64,000 nucleotides of DNA from Paenibacillus arenosi. Its GTDB lineage: Bacteria; Bacillota; Bacilli; Paenibacillales; Paenibacillaceae. Below the pieces are notes generated by a model. That model was not told the DNA's origin and did no database searches. It worked only from the letters and a program-made list of their open reading frames with translations. A program made the translations under genes and the position numbers. Below are positions 24,947-32,319 of the stretch, one piece after another (positions within the stretch are counted from its first letter, which is position 1; every line of letters starts with the position of its first letter). Location of the stretch: contig NZ_JACYTN010000002.1 in assembly GCF_014841135.1 (NCBI RefSeq), positions 124,001 to 188,000 on the forward strand, given 5' to 3'.

Positions 24947-25631
24947 GCCAGTCAACCTCCTCAGCTAAAAATACAGGACCATCTGTACACACTTTCTTAT
25001 TTCCTTGTTTCGTTGATGTGGAGCATCCATAACAGGCTCCGATGCCACAGGCCATCCTTTTCTCGAATGAGACATATACCTTGACATCGAGCCCTTTGGT
25101 CAAGTTGGCAACCGCCTTCATCATTGCATACGGGCCGCAAGTATAGACATAATCGTAGCGGGACCATTCAATATGCTCCAGAACGTTACCGTTCACACAA
25201 ATGTGCAGTTCATTTGCATATGGCTTATAAGCCTCCGTCAAATAAGATTGATCACGAAAGCCTAGAAAAATATCGGGTTTATTGCGGAACTGTTTGGCTG
25301 TGTATAACAGCGGTGCAATTCCAATACCTCCGCCAATTAATGCAACACGCCCCGACTGATTCACGAAACCATTCCCAAAAGGCCCTTCAAGCTGAATGGA
25401 ATCTCCTTCTCTCAATTTCGCGAACAATCGAGTACCTTCTCCAACCACCTTGTACAAAAATTCAATGTGATCATGTTCAACATTGCACACACTGATTGGT
25501 CGCGACAGGATCGGATGGTTCTCCCACGCTCGAAGCATAAAAAACTGCCCCATGTTCACTTGAAAATGTCCTTTCACTTTCATCGCGTATATTCCCTCAG
25601 CAATACATTCGTTAGATAAGATTGTGTGCAC
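24927..25631 (-). CDS. pyrK: Dihydroorotate dehydrogenase electron-transfer subunit
   Basis: A 234-residue FAD and [2Fe-2S] protein that passes electrons from PyrD to NAD+. Motifs: [12 protein letters not shown] (FAD), [16 protein letters not shown] (NAD site) and the C-terminal cluster ligands in [10 protein letters not shown] and [10 protein letters not shown]. It starts with GTG, seven bases after AAAGGAG. It leads the pyrK-pyrD-LpdD-like operon. A perfect Fnr-type box is centred ~70 bases before the start codon, which suggests the operon is turned on without oxygen. Confidence 0.92.
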   Translation of the reverse strand: MHTILSNECIAEGIYAMKVKGHFQVNMGQFFMLRAWENHPILSRPISVCNVEHDHIEFLYKVVGEGTRLFAKLREGDSIQLEGPFGNGFVNQSGRVALIGGGIGIAPLLYTAKQFRNKPDIFLGFRDQSYLTEAYKPYANELHICVNGNVLEHIEWSRYDYVYTCGPYAMMKAVANLTKGLDVKVYVSFEKRMACGIGACYGCSTSTKQGNKKVCTDGPVFLAEEVDWHEEFSL

Positions 25632-25692
25632 GGCTATACTCCTTTGTAAGCATTCAACATCTTAACTATGTCATGCTTTAGAAAGGATCAAC

Positions 25693-25708
25693 TGTGAAAT
25701 GAATCACA
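25693..25708. promoter_or_regulatory. Fnr/Crp-type box upstream of pyrK
   Basis: TGTGAAATGAATCACA is a perfect TGTGA-N6-TCACA palindrome, like the one at 7393-7408. It is centred ~70 bases upstream of the pyrK start. Confidence 0.7.
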
Positions 25709-25780
25709 GTTTGAATGACGGAACCTCGAAAGTTGACAAAGTGTTCAGAATATTAGCAACATATGCTACATGGTGCAGCC

Positions 25781-26413
25781 TTAATCGTTCACATAAATGG
25801 AATTTAAAATGTTGTCCCATGTAGATTCAAAATACCAGACCGGATCACGGGGTACGAGTACAACACACAAGGATGGATGCTTATGATGGCAATCCATAAT
25901 ATCAAAAACGTCAGCTTGTCTTATATATAGAAATACATATGAACCTGCCACCTGTTTATCCAATATATGAAGTGTTTCTTCCATTGGATAATTCCCGCTT
26001 TCCTCCGTGCGAATAAATAATATTCGCTTACCCGAAGACATGTCATCCAACATTCGCTTAATTCGTCGATTCAACTTGCTTATCACTTCAGGATACTGCT
26101 TCAACTCGGCTAACGTATTTTGATAGACATCGAAATCATGGACAGAAGAAACCTGATAGAACGTATCTTGTACGATATAATGCGCTTTTTGATAGCTTAG
26201 ATCGCCAGTAATCGTAATATGTTTAAGTGACAAGAAATCTTTAAATTTTGCCTCCAACAGACGGTTGACATGAGGTAAGGATCTAGAAGTCATCCAATCT
26301 AACGGCCCGCTACATGGGCGAAGATTACGTGATTGAAGTTTGATAGCAGGCAAACAAGAAGATCCTAAACTATAAATCGCATCATATCCTCCGCGTACTT
26401 GTGCGAGATTCAT
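25781..26413 (-). CDS. DUF1796-family putative cysteine peptidase
   Basis: A 210-residue protein with the DUF1796 opening, YDAIYSLGSSCLPAIKL, LRPCSGPLDWM, where the Cys after GSS is the proposed nucleophile. The rest (RILFIRTEESGNYP, VFLYIRQAD) fits this family, predicted to be papain-like but of unknown function. The start at 26413 follows GGGGAGAG; the frame runs open to 26458. It is a single gene, divergent from the polysaccharide deacetylase. Confidence 0.8.
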   Translation of the reverse strand: MNLAQVRGGYDAIYSLGSSCLPAIKLQSRNLRPCSGPLDWMTSRSLPHVNRLLEAKFKDFLSLKHITITGDLSYQKAHYIVQDTFYQVSSVHDFDVYQNTLAELKQYPEVISKLNRRIKRMLDDMSSGKRILFIRTEESGNYPMEETLHILDKQVAGSYVFLYIRQADVFDIMDCHHKHPSLCVVLVPRDPVWYFESTWDNILNSIYVND

Positions 26414-26622
26414 GACAACACTCTCCCCTATCAATTTATATAGATTATGAAATTCCAAGAGAGGGAGTGTTGGCGTTTGTCGCTTACGTAACGCTTTTCA
26501 TAGACCATCTTAAGTCAATTGACAACAACTGGAGTTGTGAACGGAGTCCATCACATGCATATCCCCATTTCTTACAGGACATAACAAGAGAACAGCAGTT
26601 TACGGAAAGGAGGGTACATAAT

Positions 26623-27648
26623 ATGCAACGATTGCTTTTTATCATTTTGCTGGGATTAACCTTATCTGGCTGTTCTAACTCACAGCAAGTACATCAGGAT
26701 GTTGTATCAACGACACATGATCTGACAACGCCTGACACAGCTGAACAGCAATATAAGCCCGAACAACACAATTATTATGTTCCAACACTTCCCGGTTCAA
26801 AATCAAACATTTCAAATAGTAAGGAAAAAAGTAAGCTTGCTCCACAATCCGCTGCGGAAACTAAGAAAGTGAAGCAGCCTGAAAAACAAGTTGCCTTGCA
26901 TCAATCATCACAACAAAAAACTCGTTCTACCCAGCAACGAGCACGACAACAAATCCAAATGAAACAACGCGTGAGCAAAAGATTATCGATTGCTCAACTG
27001 CACAATAAATATCCCCAGTTATTTAAGTTAAGAGGGAGTTCCCAAGCTGGCAAAAAAGTCGCACTCACCTTTGATGATGTGCCTGACCAAACGATTACAC
27101 CTGTTATACTCGATATTTTGAAGCAAGAAAATATTAAAGCGACATTTTTCCTAGTCGGCTATCGTGCAGAACGTAATCCTGCTATCGTAAAGCGCATGGT
27201 GGACGAAGGTCATATTATTGGCAACCATACGTACAATCACCCGCTGCTAACGCGTCAAGATTTGCCCAAATTTATTCGACAACTAAGACAGACGGAAACG
27301 ATTATCGATGACATAATTGGCTATAAGCCAAGGTATTTCCGTCCTCCTTTTGGAGAAATTACTGAAGAACAGCTTCGATGGGCCGGCAAACACGGTTATT
27401 TGGTCGTAAATTGGGATGTAGATTCCAATGACTGGCGAGGAATACCAGCTGCCGTTATGGAGAACAATATTATAAATGAAGTGTCTCCAGGGTCCATTGT
27501 TCTTCAACATGCAGGTGGAGCAGGCAAAAAGGGCTATCTAGACAATACCGTTAAAGCATTGCCTTCTATTATTAAACGCCTTAAGGCACAACAGTATGAT
27601 TTTGTAACCATCCCTGAATTATTACATGGTTCGAAAAACAAAAAGTAA
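26623..27648 (+). CDS. Polysaccharide deacetylase lipoprotein
   Basis: A 341-residue lipoprotein. The signal peptide ends in a lipobox (LTLSGC, Cys17), then a ~110-residue Gln/Lys/Ser-rich linker, then a NodB (CE4) domain from ~residue 145. Motifs are complete: KVALTFDDVPD (catalytic Asp pair), HIIGNHTYNHP (metal His pair), YFRPPFGEI, WDVDSNDWRG and SIVLQHAGG. Such enzymes N-deacetylate peptidoglycan or chitin-like polymers at the cell surface. The start at 26623 follows GGAAAGGAGGG and opens the signal peptide; the frame is open to 26467. Given the chitin genes here, either substrate is possible. Confidence 0.92.
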   Translation: MQRLLFIILLGLTLSGCSNSQQVHQDVVSTTHDLTTPDTAEQQYKPEQHNYYVPTLPGSKSNISNSKEKSKLAPQSAAETKKVKQPEKQVALHQSSQQKTRSTQQRARQQIQMKQRVSKRLSIAQLHNKYPQLFKLRGSSQAGKKVALTFDDVPDQTITPVILDILKQENIKATFFLVGYRAERNPAIVKRMVDEGHIIGNHTYNHPLLTRQDLPKFIRQLRQTETIIDDIIGYKPRYFRPPFGEITEEQLRWAGKHGYLVVNWDVDSNDWRGIPAAVMENNIINEVSPGSIVLQHAGGAGKKGYLDNTVKALPSIIKRLKAQQYDFVTIPELLHGSKNKK

Positions 27649-27654
27649 CGTAGT

Positions 27655-27692
27655 AAGGGACCAATCACACTTAATGCGTTGGTCCTTTTTTT
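27655..27692 (+). terminator. Terminator of the deacetylase gene
   Basis: AAGGGACCAA pairs with TTGGTCCTT (one bulge), followed by a run of Ts. Confidence 0.85.
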
Positions 27693-27719
27693 GTTTACAT
27701 AATAAATATTATGTTAAAT
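27692..27719. repeat. dif-like palindrome, copy c
   Basis: Arms TGTTTACATAA and TTATGTTAAAT flank TAAATA. The left arm is identical to that of copy d. Confidence 0.55.
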
Positions 27720-27796
27720 ATATATTTAATTGAATTTTCCAACTCCCTAATTTACTACACTAGCATCCATTTCTATGATCTCTTCCAGTCGTCCAT

Positions 27797-27822
27797 ACCA
27801 TTCTAATTAATCCTCATATATT
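27797..27822 (+). promoter_or_regulatory. Sigma-K-type promoter
   Basis: AC, 16 bases, then CATATATT fits the mother-cell sigma-K pattern (AC-N16-CATANNNT). It leaves a ~13-base 5' end before the start codon at 27842. Confidence 0.5.
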
Positions 27823-27841
27823 GATAATGGGGGTGATTAGA

Positions 27842-28273
27842 ATGGCAAAATTTCTTGATGGCCAAATATCACAAAATGCTAGCTATGCAGGTTCCATCTC
27901 TATTCCTGCAACAACTGCGCCTGCTTTATTTGGAACACTCGGATTAAATCTTACTGGCGCAGGTCCGAATGTTCGCGTTAATTATGAAGCTACTGTATCT
28001 TTGTTCAGTCTTCTTGGTATTCTCACCACTGCAACGATTACAGTTGTTCGCATAAGCGGTGGTGTGCCTGTGGTTGTTTATACAGCAAATCAAACTCTAC
28101 CTGCAATCGCTCTAACTACATTTAATTTCACAATATCCGGGATTGACAATAACGTTCCTGTTCCTGCTGCACCAGGCTTCGTTACCTATCAAGCCTTTAT
28201 CAGTGTAGGCGGCTTGCTCTTAGCTAGCCGTGTTGGTCCAGAAAGCTTTAGCGCAATTGCTTCCTCTGACTAA
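27842..28273 (+). CDS. Small beta-rich protein, probable late spore-surface component
   Basis: A 143-residue protein, MAKFLDGQISQNASYAGSIS, with alternating hydrophobic/Thr/Val strands typical of a jelly-roll or beta sandwich and no signal peptide. The composition recalls the C-terminal domains of the collagen-like proteins at 52-56 kb, but I cannot assign a family. The ATG at 27842 follows GGGGGTG; the frame opens at 27821. A sigma-K-like promoter fits a gene expressed late in the mother cell, so a coat or exosporium role is plausible. Confidence 0.65.
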   Translation: MAKFLDGQISQNASYAGSISIPATTAPALFGTLGLNLTGAGPNVRVNYEATVSLFSLLGILTTATITVVRISGGVPVVVYTANQTLPAIALTTFNFTISGIDNNVPVPAAPGFVTYQAFISVGGLLLASRVGPESFSAIASSD

Positions 28274-28295
28274 TTGCAGGTTCCATCATTCTTCT

Positions 28296-28320
28296 AGGCG
28301 GATTGTATAATTCGCCTTCT
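28296..28320 (+). terminator. Terminator of the small beta-rich gene
   Basis: AGGCG pairs with CGCCT, extended by ATT/AAT, followed by TCTTTCT. Confidence 0.55.
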
Positions 28321-28343
28321 TTCTGCTTATACTATGTAAATCA

Positions 28344-28372
28344 AAAGAAGCCGCGACATACACGGCTTCTTT
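28344..28372 (-). terminator. Terminator of the 3D-domain gene
   Basis: AAAGAAGCCG pairs with CGGCTTCTTT; on the minus strand TTTTGATTT follows. Confidence 0.8.
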
Positions 28373-28420
28373 CTCCCAAACAAACTATAGTCATTGACTT
28401 GCAACTTTACTTCTCTACTA

Positions 28421-29173
28421 TTACTTCAACACGTATACTTGCACGTCTTGTACACCAAATTTACGAGCTTCTTTTTGGCTTAGCGGCAAGAAAATATCAA
28501 CTTTGTTCCCTTTAATCTTACCACCTGTATCTGTTGCTGTTGCTACTAGACCACCTTCTGGCAAATGCTTAAACTGGTAACCTGTAATAAATAGCTTCGT
28601 ACCAAGTGGAATGACATCAGGGTCTACTGCTACCGTACCTAGCTTAAGTGGATTACCTAGCGCGTCAATTGGGCCCCAGCCATTTTCACTTGGATGATCT
28701 GTATAGGATGTAGCTTTCATGTTATAGGAACGTTTAAACGTCATAGGTTTACCGTTAACACTAATTACATTTTTCGGTGACTTGCTAACTTTTTCGTCTG
28801 AGCTTGAGCTTTTACGATCCGCCGTTGTCACCTTTACAGGTTGAGCAGCTTTACGGTTAGTCTCTTTATCATCAGACTTAGCTGACTCTTGCTTTTCTTC
28901 TTGCTTTGGTGCAGAAGCTTGCATAGGCTTATCTGCATCCTTCAAACTTACTGCCATCACGGCTGGAATGCCCTGGTCCATATTTCCCCATATCTCTTGT
29001 TCATTTATCATAGGGTTCGCGGCTTCTTCAGCTGGAATGCTCGCTGGAACGCTCTGAGCCTGCTCTTCTAATTCTGTTGCGGTAGTAGACTCCGCATATA
29101 CAGGTAGTATTTGAATAATCAAGATAGCTACCAATAGTACTCCTGCAATTTGTAACGTCATTTTTTTATTCAT
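28421..29173 (-). CDS. 3D-domain cell-wall protein
   Basis: A 250-residue exported protein: an N-terminal signal/anchor (LQIAGVLLVAILIIQILPVYA), a ~110-residue low-complexity linker rich in Glu, Lys and Ser, and a C-terminal 3D domain named for its three Asp. The family core is KATSYT, TVAVDPDVIPLGTKLFITG, ATDTGGKIKGNKVDIF. Related proteins (YocH, YabE, Rpf/Sps types) bind or hydrolyse peptidoglycan with an MltA-like barrel. AAGGAGG precedes the ATG. Confidence 0.88.
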   Translation of the reverse strand: MNKKMTLQIAGVLLVAILIIQILPVYAESTTATELEEQAQSVPASIPAEEAANPMINEQEIWGNMDQGIPAVMAVSLKDADKPMQASAPKQEEKQESAKSDDKETNRKAAQPVKVTTADRKSSSSDEKVSKSPKNVISVNGKPMTFKRSYNMKATSYTDHPSENGWGPIDALGNPLKLGTVAVDPDVIPLGTKLFITGYQFKHLPEGGLVATATDTGGKIKGNKVDIFLPLSQKEARKFGVQDVQVYVLK

Positions 29174-29249
29174 AAATATCCTCCTTGAAGCATGCGTCCA
29201 TTACAATTTCCATGGACTAACATCAACGCGGTGATCATAACATAGAATT

Positions 29250-29361
29250 CTAGCCTATGATCAGGTAGTTTCTGTAAAAATGCGCAAGTTCACGTGTGCC
29301 AACGACTTCAATCACTTGATCTATTGTTTGGAAAATGACATTTCTGACTTTATTTTTACAT
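29250..29361 (-). pseudogene. Small coding-like remnant, start codon out of frame
   Basis: On the minus strand, AGAAAGGA lies 5 bases before an ATG at 29361, but the next codon is a stop. Skipping one base opens a 35-codon frame (KNKVRNVIFQTIDQVIEVVG, then TRELAHFYRNYLIIG, stop) with protein-like composition. I do not recognise a family. It may be a frameshifted small gene, a sequencing error or chance. Confidence 0.25.
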
Positions 29362-29485
29362 ATATATCCTTTCTCGCAACACCCTTTTTCTATTACCCAT
29401 CATTGCAAAAGTGAAACAAAATCAAGCAATACGAAGCAACTATTAATAGGTCTCTCCTCTATTAATAAGCCATTCAAACATAAAA

Positions 29486-29528
29486 AATAGGTTAATGAAA
29501 CGTCATTTTTACGCTCCACTAACCTATT
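29486..29528 (-). terminator. Terminator of the MFS gene
   Basis: AATAGGTTA pairs perfectly with TAACCTATT; the minus-strand stem is followed by TTTTTTATG. Confidence 0.75.
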
Positions 29529-29560
29529 CCCTTGTTTAAATCAGTTATGATCAGTCCGTA

Positions 29561-30760
29561 TTACCCTACGAATCGCTTACTGAAATACGTATAAACCCCA
29601 CAGACTAGTACGCATATTCCTGTACCTATCAACAAGCTTTCTACCCGCACTACATCAGCCAACGGCCCGAAAAGGATCATTCCTAATGGCAGCGCACATG
29701 AACTAGCAATCTGGACGAAGCTAAATACACGGCCATGCATAGAAGGCTCGACTTTTTCCTGTAGTAAGACCGTAATCGGCGCATTAAAGCACGGCATTGT
29801 GATTCCTATTAGTACATTACATATTAAATATACGAGAAATAGTGGTGCGACTCCTAGCCCGATCATCATCAATCCATAAAGAGCACATGCAACTGCCGTT
29901 GTATGCATGCGATTCCGAAACCCTCCCCATGCTGTAATCAAAGCACCACCCATTACTGCACCTATGCCAAACGTCATTTCACTCGCCGTCAGTCTCCACA
30001 TTTCAGCCCCAAAAGAGCGACTTACCATTAGAGGTGTTAAAAAGGCTGCTGGACTAGCTAGTATCATAATAGCTACCAATAACATGAGCAGTCTTTTAAT
30101 GAACGCATGAGCTCTCAAGTATGCGAACCCTTCCGCGATTCCTTGTAAGTTCGATTTACTCTGATTCTTTGGTAGCAAATAAGCTGGCAGTCGCAGCGTT
30201 AACAGAATACAAATTCCAACGCCTGCCGTTATTACATCAATCAATAAAATGCTCTCAATCGGTCCAATTGATAAAATGGCGCCACTTGCTGCTGGAGAGA
30301 GAACCATCATTAACGACGTAATGGTGCTGTACATTCCATTTACCTTCATTAGCTGTTCTTTCGGAACAAGCTGGGGAATTAACGCATGAATGGCTGGTGT
30401 TTGTATACCAGTACCTGCTGAACGAATCAACAATACGATAAAGAGCAGCCACACATTTTTATACCCTGCCAGAAATAATATAGCCAGTATCAATGTTGCA
30501 GCAGCAATCATCCCATCAGATACGATAATCATTTTTTTACGGTTATAACGGTCCACCCAAACACCTGCGAATAAAGAAATGATAATTTGCGGCACAAATC
30601 CACAAACCGTAGCAATGGTCATCATTGTCCCCGATGAAGTCGTGAGCGTGATATACCAAACGATTGCGTACTGCACTAATGAAGAACCAAACAAGGTAAT
30701 CGTTTGTGCAGTTAGAAATAATGAGATTTGAGACTTCCAGTTATGATTAGAGCTATCCAT
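29561..30760 (-). CDS. MFS efflux transporter
   Basis: A 399-residue 12-helix major-facilitator protein of the MFS_3/macrolide-efflux-like type. Motif A-like VWVDRYNRKKMIIVSDG lies in loop 2-3 and DVVRVESLLIG is near the end; the start QISLFLTAQTITLFGSSLVQ fits this group. The substrate is unknown. AGAGGTG precedes the ATG by 11 bases. It is a single gene with no linked regulator. Confidence 0.88.
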   Translation of the reverse strand: MDSSNHNWKSQISLFLTAQTITLFGSSLVQYAIVWYITLTTSSGTMMTIATVCGFVPQIIISLFAGVWVDRYNRKKMIIVSDGMIAAATLILAILFLAGYKNVWLLFIVLLIRSAGTGIQTPAIHALIPQLVPKEQLMKVNGMYSTITSLMMVLSPAASGAILSIGPIESILLIDVITAGVGICILLTLRLPAYLLPKNQSKSNLQGIAEGFAYLRAHAFIKRLLMLLVAIMILASPAAFLTPLMVSRSFGAEMWRLTASEMTFGIGAVMGGALITAWGGFRNRMHTTAVACALYGLMMIGLGVAPLFLVYLICNVLIGITMPCFNAPITVLLQEKVEPSMHGRVFSFVQIASSCALPLGMILFGPLADVVRVESLLIGTGICVLVCGVYTYFSKRFVG

Positions 30761-30851
30761 GTTATCGTTTACACCTCTTCTAAGATTTCAGCTAACTAGA
30801 TACGTTCTCCACTTTCAGCAGGTTAATTTCGACTCCTCTTTTCCTTATAAA

Positions 30852-30897
30852 ATAAAAAAAGCAGAAAGCTGCGTCATTAGACGCTAACTCTCTGCTT
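30852..30897 (-). terminator. Strong minus-strand terminator
   Basis: AAGCAGA pairs with TCTGCTT around an inner GCGTC-ATTA-GACGC stem; seven Ts follow on the minus strand. No intact gene leads into it. Confidence 0.7.
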
Positions 30898-30904
30898 CGT
30901 GATT

Positions 30905-30961
30905 AGGTTGTACCAAATGAGTACAACCTTCTCGATTCAATGAATGTGTATACCCCATTGA
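30905..30961 (-). other. Two stem-loops upstream of the strong terminator
   Basis: AGGTTGTAC pairs perfectly with GTACAACCT (30905-30929), and TCAATG with CATTGA just beyond. With the terminator at 30852 and the hairpin at 30980 this is a run of structured RNA on the minus strand, possibly a small RNA. Confidence 0.35.
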
Positions 30962-30979
30962 TATCGCCACAAACACAAA

Positions 30980-31009
30980 GAGCCATAGACAAAGCATTGT
31001 CCATGGCTC
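30980..31009 (-). terminator. Hairpin after the spo0E-like remnant
   Basis: GAGCCATAGACAA pairs with TTGTCCATGGCTC (one mismatch); TTTGTGTTTG follows on the minus strand. Confidence 0.55.
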
Positions 31010-31043
31010 CTTAATCTACTTAGACATCGGCAAATAGTCATAA

Positions 31044-31203
31044 TTAAATAAGCATAGAAGCCCTACACTTTTTAACCAGACGATTCAGCCGATGAATATA
31101 GGAAACATCACATTTCCTGATTAAGCTCCGTACAACGCTTCATCGTATACGTTTGTGCGGAGCGAAGTTTCATCACAAGTTTAACATGTTTAATATAGAG
31201 CAT
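31044..31203 (-). pseudogene. Frameshifted Spo0E-like phosphatase
   Basis: AAGGAAGG lies 8 bases before an ATG at 31203. The frame encodes YIKHVKLVMKLRS and MKRCTELNQEM and stops at 31108. Removing one T at the ATGTGATG junction lets it continue as DVSYIHRLNRLVKKCRASML to a stop at 31044, ~52 residues. The joined pattern (S/T-x-E-L-x-x-x-h-D, then I-x-R-L-x-R) and length fit Spo0E-family aspartyl-phosphate phosphatases, which remove phosphate from Spo0A. The call rests on pattern, and the frameshift could be real or a sequence error. Confidence 0.35.
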
Positions 31204-31347
31204 TTCATGCACCTTCCTTGTTCATTAAGGCGAATTTTAGCATAGTTTTCTAAATGGGGTCAAGTGAACATCAGCCCTTCAGCATGCTAAGCAATGCGTA
31301 GTTGGTACGTGTTAGCCTGGGCCTCAATTAAAATACAGAGGGCTACA

Positions 31348-31375
31348 TGTTTACATAATATATTTTATGATAACT
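31348..31375. repeat. dif-like palindrome, copy d
   Basis: Arms TGTTTACATAA and TTATGATAACT flank TATATT. Read on the minus strand it agrees with the B. subtilis dif sequence, as I recall it, at about 20 of 28 positions, including the XerD-side TTATGTAAAC. Confidence 0.55.
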
Positions 31376-31485
31376 TATCTTCGAAATCTCCCAAATCGTT
31401 CCTAATTTCCTTCCGACAATATTGCTTTACATGAAAAATAATGAAAAACTATTGCCAACATAGCCCAACATAGGTTAAGTTAGAG

Positions 31486-31595
31486 TCAATTGCATAGGAA
31501 CCAATCCGGGGGCTTGAGTGAGTCAGGCTGAGATTGTAGCCGTAACTGCTACTGACCGTATATCTGAACTGGATAATGCCAGCGTAGAGAATTGA
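31486..31595 (+). ncRNA. TPP (thiamine) riboswitch aptamer
   Basis: The thi-box core is clear: GGCTGAGAT near 31526 and CTGAACTGGATAATGCCAGC at 31564-31583, with the AGCGTAGAGA tail. P1 is formed by TCAATT (31486) with AATTGA (31590). A terminator hairpin follows at 31617. It controls the ykoEDC transporter genes, which should be expressed when thiamine pyrophosphate is scarce. Confidence 0.93.
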
Positions 31596-31616
31596 TATCG
31601 AGAACTTTGTGTATTC

Positions 31617-31653
31617 AACCGTCTATACGTCTGCGTATTCAGGCGGTTTTTTT
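31617..31653 (+). terminator. Riboswitch-controlled terminator
   Basis: AACCGTC pairs with GGCGGTT, followed by TTTTT, between the TPP aptamer and ykoE. This is the expected expression platform. Confidence 0.8.
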
Positions 31654-31686
31654 ATGCAAATTTATAGAAAAAGAGGGGTAACCATC

Positions 31687-32274
31687 ATGCAGCAAACATC
31701 TAAAGGATTGAAGTTCTCTGACGTGCTCATTACCGTCGTCATTGCACTCGTATTCGGAGTCCTTTTCAAAGTATGGGATCATGTCTACAGTGCTTCGAAG
31801 CTTCTCTTTCCTCAATCCGGTCAATTGACTTATGGATTATGGTTTATGGCAGGCCCATTCGCCTACTTACTACTTCGCAAGCCTGGTGTAGCATTCCTAG
31901 CAAGTTCAGCGGCCGCTGTCATTTCGATGCTGCTCGGCTCCACATGGGCATTTGAAACGGTTATTTATGGTGTCGTACAAGGATTAGCAGCAGAACTCAT
32001 ATTTTTACTTGTTCGTTATCGCAAACATAGTCTTGTTGTAGCAGGTGTCGCAGGTATGATGTCTGCGGTCGGTTCCTTCTGTGTTGACCTGTACTTCGGT
32101 TATGCTGACTATGAAACATGGGTACTCGTTTTGAAATATGGCTTGCGTTTCTTCAGTGCCTTTGTATTCTGTGGAGTATTCGCTTACTTCCTTGTTCGCG
32201 CACTTGAAGCAACAGGCGTAACGAAGTCTATTCGTCCACTATCGCAATCTGACTATGCGGCACTTGATAAATAA
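31687..32274 (+). CDS. ykoE: Thiamine/HMP ECF transporter substrate-binding component
   Basis: A 195-residue membrane protein, the substrate-specific (S) component of the YkoEDC energy-coupling transporter for thiamine or its pyrimidine precursor hydroxymethylpyrimidine. About five or six helices; typical opening FSDVLITVVIALVFGVLFKV and GLWFMAGPFAYLLLRKPG. The ATG at 31687 follows AGAGGGG; the frame opens inside the riboswitch terminator at 31609. It is the first gene after a TPP riboswitch and is followed by ATPase and transmembrane components. Confidence 0.92.
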   Translation: MQQTSKGLKFSDVLITVVIALVFGVLFKVWDHVYSASKLLFPQSGQLTYGLWFMAGPFAYLLLRKPGVAFLASSAAAVISMLLGSTWAFETVIYGVVQGLAAELIFLLVRYRKHSLVVAGVAGMMSAVGSFCVDLYFGYADYETWVLVLKYGLRFFSAFVFCGVFAYFLVRALEATGVTKSIRPLSQSDYAALDK

Positions 32275-32319
32275 ACGTTGCAGCGTTGAATAAGTGCAGT
32301 ATGGATTGAGGTGTAATTC

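Larger units (their letters stand above)
29174..29560. other. Intergenic stretch upstream of the 3D-domain gene
   Basis: Apart from the small coding-like remnant at 29250-29361 and the terminator at 29486-29528, I see no gene. Confidence 0.5.
30761..31485. other. Long intergenic region with hairpins and a spo0E-like remnant
   Basis: It holds, read on the minus strand, a spo0E-like remnant (31044-31203), four stem-loops (30852-31009) and a dif-like site (31348-31375). Nothing else is supported. Confidence 0.5.
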
